From contig NW_002476335.1 of assembly GCF_000189635.1 (NCBI RefSeq), forward strand, positions 310,001 through 374,000: DNA of 64,000 nt. The letters are read 5' to 3'. Source of the DNA: Tetrahymena thermophila SB210. Taxonomy: Eukaryota; Ciliophora; Oligohymenophorea; Hymenostomatida; Tetrahymenidae. The notes under the pieces were generated by a model. The model was given only the letters and a program-made list of their open reading frames with translations, had not been told where the DNA came from and did no database searches. The translations under genes were made by a program, and so were the position numbers. This document shows positions 37,200 to 48,801 of the stretch, piece by piece; position 1 is the first letter of the stretch; each line of letters begins with the position of its first letter.

Positions 37200-38837
37200 A
37201 TGATCAACAAAAACTAATCTAGTAAGAGCTAACATTCTCCTTAAAGTTGTACAATTAAAGCTTAGGAGAAACGTATGCTTGACTCATAAGAAACTAGTTT
37301 GACAACTATGGATACTATTGATTCTCCTAAAGAATCTTTAGTTAATAATTAACTAAGCTTAAAATTTTTTTAAGCAAATGTCAGTAGTTAAAAATTGTAG
37401 ATTGCCTCTTAAAAGAGTTTAACTAATAATAATTTTTCTAATAATGCTTTGTTATGTAAAAGCTACCCCATTAAAAATTTAAGCAGCTAAGAAATATTTT
37501 CTTTCTCAAACAATAATGATTAAATACCTGCTAAGTAAGTATTATCAACCTAACTTTACTAATAATGCAACAATAAATCTAAATAATAACTAATAAATGA
37601 GCTCAGTTTATATAAATTAACTTAAATTTAACTAAAAAATTAATTACTTGCTATCTAAGATAAGAGCGATGATTAAGAAGAAGATGACGATAACTCTGAT
37701 GAAGAGGAAGAAGAATATTCTATATGGGATGATGATGAGTTAAGAAGTATGGGAATAGATACTAACTTCTTCATTGATATAAGAGGAGAAGAATTATCAT
37801 TCTACCAAATGTATAGATTGCGCTCTTCTCTTTATCAACCCTTTTATATATCGCGTTTAGACACAATAAAAGAAGCTTAAATAATTTCATCTCATTATGG
37901 TTAAGAAATTCCCATTAATGACTTGAGATCTCAATAAATATATCTAGATCAATTTTATTTGATATAAACAAAAGAATTTCCAAGAAATCCTAAGTTGAAA
38001 AGCTCTTAAAATGTTTCTAATCCTGTTAAATCAGATTAAAAATGTTTCACCAAAAGGATTTAAAGAGTATATTCAAATTTCGAATAAAATGATAATGCTC
38101 CTAGTAAATAATAATATAATTAACCAAAAGTTAGTCATTAACTTAACTCAACAAAATTAAATAAAAAAGAACTTTCCTAAAAATAATCAAATGATCTACA
38201 AAATCAGGAAAATCACTCATTAATTACCCAAAAACTAACTGAAATTAATAATGCTTATTCCTAACTCTAAGATATCCCTCTTAATTAAAAGAATAGATCT
38301 TAAAGAAGGTAAAAAACTAGTATCGATTAAGAATAAGCTCTAAAATTAATTTAAGATAAGAAAATCCCAATAAAGCAAATAAAACTTTATGAAGGCAATT
38401 TTTCATAAATTAATATCATCTCCAATTAAAGTCCCTCTGCAAATAACTAATTAAATTAACTAAATGATAACAAGAATTAAGCTAATTTGTTATAGTAAAA
38501 AACAAAAATCACTAATTAGACCCAAGTTAGCAGTGAATAATTATAAAATAGCTCATAATTATAATAATCAAGAGAATCAAGTATACAGAATACTGCTTCA
38601 TCTGTGCTGTCATATCTTAAAAGAGTTATTTACTACAAAAATAATTAAGAAGAGTAATAAATCTAAAGAATTCCTAACTTAAAATAAAATTTGGTTGATC
38701 AAAATTTATCTTCTCCAAGAAATTAAAAAATTGAAATAAGTAAATTGAATTCCAAACAAGACAAAAAATTACAATACGAAAAATTTTCCTAAAATCATCA
38801 AATATAATAAAAACTTAGCTCTTAGCTTGCCAAATGA
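37200..38837 (+). CDS. SIWD/FYQxYR paralogue 1, unknown function
   Basis: Single exon of 546 codons (545 aa), ATG 37200 to TGA 38835-38837. It is Gln/Asn/Ser-rich throughout except for one ordered block. An acidic run (DDNSDEEEEEY) leads into SIWDDDEL from residue 174, then NFFIDIRGEELSFYQMYRLR, a helical continuation containing IKEAQIISSHYG, and a Gln-rich stretch. The same block occurs in two other genes here (41336 and 47702), so it is a real domain of about 80-90 residues. This copy is the most divergent: it lacks the QCQLLG that follows the YRMR in the others. No known family is recognised. The intrinsically disordered, serine-rich tail may be regulatory. Confidence 0.8.
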
Positions 38838-41335
38838 AAGTTTTAGATTTTAAATTCATTAAATTTATATTAAAAAATTATTTATTTAAACGTTAAAAAT
38901 TAATAAATATAAAATTTTTCCTAAAATAAAAAATATTATTTAATTATTTATATATAATATATGCATACATATTTTATTATTTGTATAATAGAATCAATTA
39001 ATTTACTACATTTAAAAATCAATCATCAACTATGAATGTTATTTATTTATTATTAATTAACTAATTTCTTTACTTTAAGTTATTTGTTTTTTAAATTTTA
39101 CCATCAATTTTTTTAATAGATAATCAATCACATTCCAAACAAAATAAAAGAAAAAAATTTGATAAACAAACAACTATCAAATTAAAAAAACTTAATAAAT
39201 AATTTTTTTATAAATAGCCAATAGAAAAGATGTAAACTATTAATCCATATTATGGCTTTTATTTATAATTTGTAAAAGAATTTATATAAGACATTTTCTT
39301 TATTTTGTCAAGAGTTTGCTTGAAAATGAAATTCAGCCATAATATTTTAGCCAAAAAGAAAATTTTTATCAATAATAACATTTTTAAAAAATCTATTTTA
39401 TTTTAAATAAGTAATTCATATGTTAGTTTCTGAAAATGATGCTTTGTTTATAGAAAATAAAATTCACCAGCCCTTATTTATATACCTTTATTTAAAATAA
39501 CTCCTATAATTATCTTCATTTTTAATATTCAAGCATTATAAAATTGAAATAATATATTACACTCATAGAAGTAAATTTTTTTAGATGAGTTTGTTTTATT
39601 CATTCACAATTATTTTAATTTAGACTTCGAACAGTGCACATTTATAATTAAATTAGAGTTATCATTTTAATGGCTCTGATTTAAAGTACTGTTATTACTC
39701 ATTAAAAATGCCAAATTACTCCAAAACTTTTTAGAAAATATATAAGGAAAGAAAAAAGTTTTTTCAATTTTTTTTAATGTATAAAAGTCTAAATTTATGA
39801 GGAATCACAATATTATGCTTATTTTTTGTATAAGATATTTTTAAAAAATATATTTATTTAAAAAAAGCAATAATTTTTATTATGCTTAAAATAAGTTAAT
39901 AATAATTTTCATTCAACTTAACAATAGTTTTGTTTTTTATCATTATTAATAATATTTTCAAAATTGAGAAGTGAATATGATCATTTTTTAAGAAGTTAAT
40001 TAATATTTAAATTATTTGCTTTGATATCAAAAAAAAAAAAATTTAAAAGAGCTCCTCTAGATTATCCCCATAATTTTAACTTTTTAAAATATGCTTTTAT
40101 ATTTATTTGATAATGTTATTTCTAATTAAATTTTCGTCGATAAGAATTACCAGTGTTATTTATTTTGTACGTATTAACTTTATAAATTAATAATTATATC
40201 TACTGCTTATATAGATACCTTATAAATTAAATACGTCATTTATTTCCTTAAAAATTTAATTAAATTCCTTATCCTCTAATTTTTCTAATATTTTGCTGAT
40301 TTTATATAAGATAAATCATACTTTTTTTAAGTATTTATCTTTCTTTCTGTCAATTACAATAAGCGGATTTAATTTATTACATTTTAATTGTTTTCATTTT
40401 AGTATTGATTATCAAACAAACTCAAAAAACTGGTTTATTAAAAAATTCAACATTAGGAAAGGTCCATTATTTTTAAAAGATTTCATAAAGTACTTTATTC
40501 TTTTATTTTTATTATGTATTAAATAAATAATAATATCCATTAAAAAAATATCTATAAATTTTTAAAAGGTACATTTATCGTTGTAGAAAAACAAAAGTCT
40601 ATCTTAATGATTAGGATATTTACTTTCTATTTTAAAATACTAAATATTTATTTTCTTAAAACATGAATTGAAAAATAGTACAGTAATGCTTGATTTTTCG
40701 ATAAATAAAGTATTTACTTAATTTACTATTTCTCCCCTTTAAATGATTATTACAGCTAGCTATAAGAAACAATTCTAACAAAGCTGGCTTAAATTTAAAG
40801 ATTTACAAAAATCAAAAATTGAAAATTATTAATCTTAATTTTTATGTATTTTCTCAAAGGTGTCCCTATTTTACTAAATAATTAACTTTCTTTCTTTATT
40901 TGCTTACAATTTTCCTTAAAATATTACTTTTTTACTAAATTATTTTTAAATCGCCATAAAAAAAAGAAAAGAAATATTTTTTTAGTTCTATTATAAGATT
41001 GTAGAAAGAGCTCGTAAATTTTAAAGAGTAATTATTTGGATAGTCGCTTTAGTATCTATTAAGTAATCATTTTAGATACATAAAAATATAATTCCATTAG
41101 AGTCCTAGTATCTTTCTATATCCTTACTACACTTTTGATTTACGATATATCAATATAAAAATAGTAAAATCACACTAAAGTTATTTGATTGTTAATTAAA
41201 ATATCTAACTATAAACAGTATTTTTATTTGATTAAATAATTAGAATCAAAATATTTGTAAAATAATTAAATACAAAATAAAAATAAGAAGAAAAAAGAGC
41301 TTCTCACTTAAATAAAATTATAATCATAAATACAA
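38838..41335. other. AT-rich intergenic region within the paralogue cluster
   Basis: About 2.5 kb between paralogues 1 and 2. It contains GC-richer patches near 40740-40800 and 41030-41150, but no reading frame or hairpin/T-run combination I would call. No remnant of a SIWD-type gene was recognised. Confidence 0.5.
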
Positions 41336-42784
41336 ATGGCTCAAACTACTAACAGATTTTATTTAAAATAAGAAAAATTTGTAAAAATTGAATAAAAATC
41401 AAACTAAATGAAGTAATCATCCATTTAATTTGCTGACTCTCCTTGCGATTCTTATTTCCCAGGATCTCAATAATTTGGAAATTGTAGTTAGTTAAGATAG
41501 TCAATTTGTTCTTCTGCAGATACTATTGATACACCAACTGCCAATTCTTTCAACACTTTAACCTCTAAAAATTAATAAACTAACTCAAACAAAAAGCATC
41601 ATAAGAGTATCATTCCATAAAATTTTACTTAATTTGTCGAGGCTATCAAATCCATTGAGAGTAAAAACTCGTTAGAAAAAAGAGACACTGATAAGCCTAT
41701 CAAATAATAAAAAAACATTTCTTAAAAATAATTGTTAACAACAACAAATAGTAAAGAAAACCAAAACTTAGAATCCTCTGAAGATGAGGAGCACTCTATT
41801 TGGGATAATTCTTATCTTGAATCACAAGGATTTGATTGTAAAAATTTCTTGAACAAAGAAGGAAAATAATTTACTTTTTACTAACTTTACAGAATGAGAT
41901 AGTGTTAATTGCTTGGAAATATTTCAGAAAAAACAACAATTAATGAAGTTTTTATAATTTCAGAACATTATAAAAAACCTGAAAAGAAATCTGAGTTAGT
42001 TAAATAGTAATAATACCTCTAAGATAACTATCAATTAGCTGATACTTAACACAGTTCTATTAATATTTAGAAATAAAGCTCTGCTTAACTGAGAAATAGT
42101 TAGTAAGATTAATAAATCTCCAATAAATTTAAAAGGTAGTATTCTCAGTAATCTACAGATTAAATTAAATATAGTATAAACTCTTCTTAAATTGTTTCTG
42201 AGCCATAAACTTCAAGAAATAACTATACTAAAAAAGATCATAATTCCCCTAAAAATATCTTCTAAAATAAGCAACAATACTTTTTTTCAAATAAACAGAA
42301 TTTACCATAGATTGGTCAAAAGAATCAAAATAGTATATTTAAATTGCACACTTAAGTCATCAATAATAGTAACAGCGAATCAAATATTTTTGTAAATAAT
42401 AGTACCTCATTTACTTAGACTGAAAGAAGTGTGAACAAAAAAATCTTAAAAATTTCTAATTTAAATGAAATAAGCTTAGAAGATCGCACCCCAAAACCAA
42501 AATAATAAATTCCCAATTAAAAAAAATTAATCACTTATCACTTGCAATAGAAAATAAAAAATTATGAAAAATAGTAATAAAATGAATGTGTAGACTTAAG
42601 TAAAAAGATACCCCAAAAAATTTAAGTAAAACCTTAACAAATCTAAATAGATTCTCCTTATCACTCTTAATCTAATTCTTCTTAAACTTCAAATCTTCCT
42701 AAATACTTTAACAAAACTTAATAACGTATAAAATAGTACATGCAAACTCACTCTTTTTGCAATTTAAAAAAGTTCAACATTTGA
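41336..42784 (+). CDS. SIWD/FYQxYR paralogue 2, unknown function
   Basis: Single exon of 483 codons (482 aa), ATG 41336 to TGA 42782-42784. The N-terminal 140 residues are Ser/Gln-rich (PCDSYFPGSQQFGN). The shared block begins at about residue 150: EDEEHSIWDNSYLESQGFD, NFLNKEGKQFTFYQLYRMRQ, CQLLGNISEKTTINEVFIIS and EHYKKPEKKSELVKQQQYLQ. It is followed by a long low-complexity Gln/Asn/Ser tail ending KKFNI. Over the block it is much closer to paralogue 3 (47702) than to paralogue 1. The conserved acidic-SIWD start and aromatic FYQLYRMR helix suggest a small protein-protein interaction fold. Function unknown. Confidence 0.8.
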
Positions 42785-44271
42785 ATCATACCATTAAACA
42801 AAATACTAAACATTTATTTATTATATTTACTAAATTATATATCTATCTCTCTCTATATATTTCTTTTGTTTTTATCCTTAATTATTTTATAAAAAAATTA
42901 ATCAACTTTCTTATCTAATGATTAAAAATTATTCAATTTTTTTATTCACGTAATAAATTAGATCAAATCAGTTATTACGTCTAATTAATTAAATGTATAA
43001 AATAAAAGGTTAATAAAAACCATATTCAAAAAATAAAAACTATTTAAATGATTGATGTATATCAAATTTAGAACCAATATTTAAAAATATCAACACTTAA
43101 TTGTGATTAAACTAAATCTTTTAAAATTTATCTCATAATTACTTTACACTTTATCGAATCTCTCGAAAAAAATTAGATCAATCAAAAAATTTATATCCCT
43201 CCTTAAAATTGTAGTAAAAGATAAAACAAATATTTTTGTCAACATAAAATTAAATATATTTTTAAAATAAAAATTAGTTACATTTTTCTCTCTAAAAATA
43301 ATAAAATTTATAGTTATTATCTTAGATCCAAATTAGAATTATTTATTTTTATAATTTGAATTATTTTGTTTTATTAGAAGGTAATTACTCTATTAAATAT
43401 TTTTACATATTCCTAAAAAACCTTTTATTTAAGAAAAATTTTTTTATTAATTTTATTAAAAGTAAATATTTGATGAACAATAATAATTTAAAAAAAAATA
43501 AACATTTTTAAAATTCCTTTTATTCAAATTATAATTTAGAGAAAAGAAATAAAAAGTTTAACTTTCATTGTTTTGTTTCTTTAATATTTAAAATTTTTAA
43601 TAAAATATTTTACTAATAATTTTTAATTTTACATCAACATTAATTTATTAATAAATTTATTTCCTATTTTTAAAAGCTTAATTTATTTTCAAAAATTAAA
43701 AAAAATTCTATTTAGTTTATTAAAACAAAAATATTATAAATGAAAGAAAAAAAATAAAATTATTTAAAGAATATCTTCTGTTTATTAATATTAATTAATT
43801 GATTTAATTTTAGCATGAAAAATTTTAACTATTTTTTTCAAAAGTGTTGAAATAAATAATAGAAAAATCCAAAATTATATGAAATGTTTTTTTTAATTTA
43901 CTTTTTTTATTTATTTTATTTTGACATTTGAAAATATTACTTTTATTTTAAAACAAATTAATTAGAATTTTTATTGTTTAAGCAATCTTTATTTAATTTG
44001 TAAAAAAGAATATTCTAAAATATTGTTTGCTTTATTAAAAAATTAATTGTTTTTAATTTACTCTTTCTGTTAATTACTTCAAATGATTCTATTTTTAATA
44101 ATAATCAACAAACAAACAATGTTACAATCAAAATAATGTGAAAATGATTCCTGATAATTTACGAAGATTAAATAAATTAATCTAGAAATTATTTTAAAGT
44201 TTTTAAATTAACTAACTTTTACCAGAAAAAAATTATGATAAAATTTTAAACATTAAAAAATTAAACTAAAA
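42785..44271. other. AT-rich intergenic region
   Basis: About 1.5 kb with more than 85% A+T, homopolymer tracts and no coding signal. Contains a CTCTCTCTATATAT simple repeat near 42850. Confidence 0.6.
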
Positions 44272-45055
44272 ATGAAATTTATTGAAAATTGGATAAAAAG
44301 TAAATACATTTACTATACATTAGCTTTATCAGCTATAGGTGTTGGCATGTATGGATTAACTTTTAGATAAGTTCGTAGCACTTGGTAAAGTCCTCCTTTT
44401 TCTTGGTAAGATAGACCTATCCTTGTTAGAACTCACTTTATTACTGGTCCTATTGTGCTGATTCTTGGAATATTTTAATTTAACTAAAACCTAAGACTCA
44501 AGCATCCTTCTGTCCATAGATGGATAGGAAGGATATACACTCTTTCAAATTTAATAAGTACTATTGTAGTATTTAACATATTTCTTTATAGTGCTTTTGG
44601 ACTTGTTACTGTAATTAGTTTTTTCATTTTAAATGTCCATGGTTAACAACCTTGATAATTGCAATATACTATATAGTCATAAAGAAATGTATCATTTCTC
44701 ATAAATATTGGATGATAAGAAATTACGCAATAACTTCCTCTGCTATTACTTTTAGAATCATTTTTAGTATATTTATACCAATCTTAGGTCTTGAAATTGC
44801 ATATCAAATAGGTAATTAATTATAATTATGCATTTATAAGTCTTATTAATTTTTTACTTTTTGCAATAATTAGGTGCATCAAATTGCTTTTTTTGGAATA
44901 TTATCTTGGCTGAAATAATCATCAAAAAGTTAAAATAAATACATAATGTAAATTAATCTAGCCCTGGATAAGCTACCTAAGTAGCTAATTCAGACATTAT
45001 TAAAGGCGTAGATAAATCTCCATCAGATCCTATGAACTTATAAGAGTAGATTTGA
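44272..45055 (+). pseudogene. DUF2306-like membrane protein, copy with a frameshift
   Basis: Close paralogue of the gene at 46212: same start context (ENWIKSK.IYY), same RTHFITGPIVL and HKYWM.RNYA motifs, and an intron at the same place (44812-44873, 62 bp). After FILN at about 44632 the frame is lost. Where the intact paralogue has AATATTTTATGG, this copy has AATGTCCATGG, one base shorter. Translation then stops at a TGA near 44653, truncating the protein to about 127 residues after four helices. The downstream part remains open and similar in the other frame to TGA 45053-45055. No GT-AG intron repairs it. Likely a recent pseudogene; a sequencing or assembly error is the alternative. Confidence 0.7.
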
Positions 45056-46211
45056 TTAAATATTTGTTAATAACTTAAAATTATGTATTGTACTATTCAA
45101 AGAAGTAAAATTATATATCATATATAAGGTAAATTTTAAATATTTTTGATACAAAATAAAAATTACATAAAATTAATTTAAATTTTAAAATTATTTTCGC
45201 AAACTAATACTTTTTGTTAAAAATAAGCCTATCGTAAATTTTTAGAAAAAAATTTTTAAAAATTATTTCTAATTGGCTTATTACGTACAGCAAATTAGTG
45301 CTATATTGGCTGGTTAAGTGAAAATCTTTAGCCTTTTTTTGTTTCCCAATATTTAACTATGATCTCTCATTGAACAAAAACTAAATTTGTTTTTTTCTGT
45401 TTTTACCTCTATCAGGTTTTTAAAAGATAATAATTCATACTTTAATTAAACTTATTTTTATTGTTAGTCTTCAATATTAAGCTGAATTATTCATTTATAT
45501 ATAAACTAACTCTTATTTATCAACTTATTTGAGTCCTCATTAATTATAAATGGAATTTGGGGAAAAATTTTATCATTAAAAATGAAAATTTTGATATAAT
45601 AGCTTTTGATTGTATATAAATATTAATGTTTTTATGTTAGATTATATTTATTTATTAATTTCATTTTATTGAATTTTAAATATAGTTAATTAAGTAAATT
45701 CAAAGTTTTTTTATTTATCCTAATAAATTTAGAAAATGGTAAAATCAATAATTCCTTCTAAAAGCAGCTTTCTAAGGAAAAATTCTAAATAGATATATAC
45801 ATATTATGAGTTTACAAATATTAAAATAAAATGAAAGATAAATATTTTTTCTAGTTGATTATAAAATCTAACAAAACTTTTCAAAAAATTAGTTTTTAAT
45901 TATAAGTTTTTATCTATTTTATTAAACAAAATCTTACAATAATAACAATACTTCCATAAAGATTATTTTTAAATTGCAATTTTTTATCTATTTTATTAAG
46001 CAAAGTCTTTTACACTCATTTGATTTCAAAAATGCTTCTTATGATTTCTGAAATTTTTATTAAATTAAAAAAAAATTTACATTGAAAATCTATGGAAAAT
46101 AAATTCTGATGAATTTTGAGATATGATTTAATGGCTGTTTTTAAAGGGACAATTTACCAATCTCATAAAAATGAATAATCAAAATAAAAAAAATAAAATA
46201 CTTAAAAATAA
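45056..46211. other. Intergenic region between the two DUF2306-like copies
   Basis: About 1.15 kb, AT-rich, holding one structured GC-richer island with a T-run (45268-45340, listed separately) and otherwise no gene. Confidence 0.6.
45268..45340 (+). ncRNA. Possible small RNA: two stem-loops then T7
   Basis: A GC-richer island. CTAATT (45269-45274) can pair with AATTAG (45293-45298). Next comes GGCT (45308-45311) pairing with AGCC (45330-45333), with an inner AAG/CTT pairing, immediately followed by seven T residues. That is a terminator-like end for an RNA polymerase III transcript. I do not recognise an RNA family. The downstream hairpin could equally be a chance structure. Confidence 0.27.
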
Positions 46212-46986
46212 ATGAGGATTATTGAAAATTGGATTAAAAGTAAACGTATTTACTATTCTATAGGTATTTCAGCTATTGCTGTTAGTCTATATGGACTCAC
46301 TTATAGATAGATATCTAGTACTTGGAGTGAACCTTTTACATGGCTAGATAGACCAGCTCTCGCAAGAACTCACTTTATAACTGGGCCTATTGTTTTAAGT
46401 TTTGGAATATTTTAGTTTAATTAAAATCTAAGACTTAAATATCCATCTATTCATATTTGGATGGGTAGAATATACTCTCTAGCGAATATCATAAGTGTTA
46501 TTTCAATTTTTACTATTGTTTTTGACTGTGCTTATGGACTTGTTCCTACAATTAGTTTACTTATTTTAAATATTTTATGGATAATATCCTTGGTTATTGC
46601 TATCTACTATATCGTTATAAATAAATGTATACTTTCTCATAAATATTGGATGCTAAGAAACTATGCCTTAACTTGCTCTGCTATTACATTAAGACTCCTC
46701 CTTGGTATATTTTCACCAATTTTAGGGCTTGAAATCGCATACAAAATAGGTAAAATATTATTATTTAAATATATTTATTTCTTTTATATTTCTTTAATAT
46801 TTAGCAACATCTAATTGCTATGTTTGGAATATCATTTTAGCAGAATTAGTTATTAGAAAATTAAAGTAAATGTAATAAATAAATTAAGATAGCCCTCCAT
46901 CAGTTACATAAGTAGCAAGCTCAGATATAACCAAAGACAAAGATAATTCTCCATAAGAGCCTGCTAACTTTTAAGAATAGGCATGA
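46212..46986 (+). CDS. DUF2306-like multi-pass membrane protein
   Basis: Two exons, 46212-46749 and 46805-46986, with a 55-bp intron (GTAAAATA...TTTAG). Total 240 codons (239 aa), stop TGA 46984-46986. About six hydrophobic helices. The motifs ARTHFITGPIVL, LRLKYPSIHIWMGRIYSL and SHKYWMLRNYALTCSAITLR match the His/Arg pattern of bacterial and protist DUF2306 membrane proteins, whose biochemical role is not established. Spaced histidines in successive helices would suit a metal or haem ligand role, which is inference. The C-terminal 50 residues are hydrophilic and Gln/Ser-rich, probably cytosolic. It is the intact member of a tandem pair with the frameshifted copy at 44272. Confidence 0.78.
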
Positions 46987-47701
46987 AACAATTTTAAAAA
47001 AAATAAATTATGTTTTATACTTAACATTTTTGCAGTTGAATAATATATATATTTATATTTCTAGAAATGTTATTAATTTAAAAACATAAAAAATGTAATT
47101 CCAAATTAAATATGATTTAAAACTATCAATTTAATTTTTAAATTATTATTTTTTTTAACTTTATTTAATCTTATCTGTAATTAATTAGTTGAAAAAAGTT
47201 TAATATATTTTTTTATATTTAAATAATTTCATACATTTTTTAATAAAACTCAGACAATTATAAATTCATTTTCTGATCTATCATTTTTAAATGTATTCTT
47301 GCCACCATTTAATTTGCTTCATATAAATTTGCAAATATTGATTTGATTTGATTAGGTTAATATCCTTTAAAAATACTAAAATTAAATATTTTTTATATAT
47401 AATTATTTATATTTTATTATAAATAATAAATTTATCATTTATTTTTAAATTGATAAATATTATTTTACAATATTAGATAAGTATTTAGAAAAAACCCTCT
47501 TAAAATTGCTAATATGAATGGTCTTAAGTCACTCAAATAGAACAATTTTTAAAGCTATTAGAATACTAGTATTTTTTTAAATACTAAACAAAAATATTTA
47601 AAATCTATAAAAATTGATTTACAAGATAAAGTCTTTAAAAATATAAATTAAATAATAAATAATAATTAGAAAAAGTTAAACAAAATATATTAAAAAAGAC
47701 T
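46987..47701. other. AT-rich intergenic region
   Basis: About 0.7 kb of AT-rich DNA between the intact DUF2306-like gene and SIWD paralogue 3. No coding or RNA signal was seen. Confidence 0.6.
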
Positions 47702-48718
47702 ATGATTGAAGATTACTTCTAATTTCCTTTAAATGCAAGACCATCATAAAACTATATTGATCTATCTATTAAATCTTAACTTAAAGAATCTCAGATGTAT
47801 CAAAATAAATGGCAAGTTAATTAAACCTATCTTTGCTTAGAATAAATTATATAAACACCGATAAATGTTTCTTGCAATAAACTGAATAGCTTAAGCAGAA
47901 GCAAAAAGAATCGTAGTAATTGCTTAATATAATAGAATTTTTAATTATTTTTAGATACATTATAAGCTAAAGAGAAAAAGACTGATGATACTTCTAATTA
48001 GTATTTAGAAGAATAAAGTGTAAATAAATAATAAAATAACCAAAAAGATACAAGTTTTGAAGTTAGTGAAATTGACGAAGAGGAGGAAGAGTATTCAATT
48101 TGGGATAACTCTTAGCTCGAAGAGTAAGGTTTTGACTCCAAAAATTTTTATAATAAAGAAGGTAAAGAATTAACATTCTACTAGCTTTATAGAATGAGAT
48201 AATGTCAATTACTTGGACATGTGCCAATCGAAAAAACAATAGAAAACTTCTCTTTAATTTCTTAACTTTACTTAGAACCAACAAAAAAATCAGAGATATA
48301 TGAATAACAATAGTATTTACTACAAAATTATAAGACTTAATCACATTCTAATAATAGAACGAAGTAAAAATAAAAATATTCTGCTCAAAAAGGGCTTGAA
48401 AAAAAATATAAAAAATATCTTGAAAAGAGTTTTTAAAATGAAAATTATTTAGTTTAGCAAAGTTAAAAATTATGTAAATCGCTAAACAAAACTAATTTTA
48501 ATTCTAATATAAACTCTTTATGCTAAAGATTGTAAATTAAATAACTTAGTTATAAGGTTTTCCCTAAATCAATTAATAATAGAAATGAATCATTCTATAT
48601 CAAAAATTATATCAATGAATAACTTGAATAAGATTTATATTATTCTTCTTAAGACTAAAAATTAACAAAAAAAATTATACAAATTTCTAATTTCCACAAA
48701 GAAAAAAAAACAATTTGA
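47702..48718 (+). CDS. SIWD/FYQxYR paralogue 3, unknown function
   Basis: Single exon of 339 codons (338 aa), ATG 47702 to TGA 48716-48718; the shortest member. The acidic run DEEEEEYSIWDNSQLEEQGF begins near residue 126. NFYNKEGKELTFYQLYRMRQ and CQLLGHVPIEKTIENFSLIS follow, then a KSEIYEQQQYLLQNY stretch. The C-terminal part is Lys/Asn/Gln-rich and shares the IIQISNFHKEKK-type ending with KKILKISNLNEI in paralogue 2. Over the block it is closely similar to paralogue 2, pointing to a recent local duplication. Its stop lies only 83 bases before the proposed UBR4 start. Function unknown. Confidence 0.8.
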
Positions 48719-48801
48719 ATAATTTAGAAGGTTGTGCTCAAAAAAGTATTTTAAAAAAGTAAAATTTTGCTTTTAATTCTAAAATATTTTATGTATTTTA
48801 A

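Noticed and set aside
44272..44810. An intron to explain the frameshift in the DUF2306-like copy
   Set aside because: The only GT-AG candidates (for example starting GTAATTAG) remove conserved helices and still lead to a TGA.
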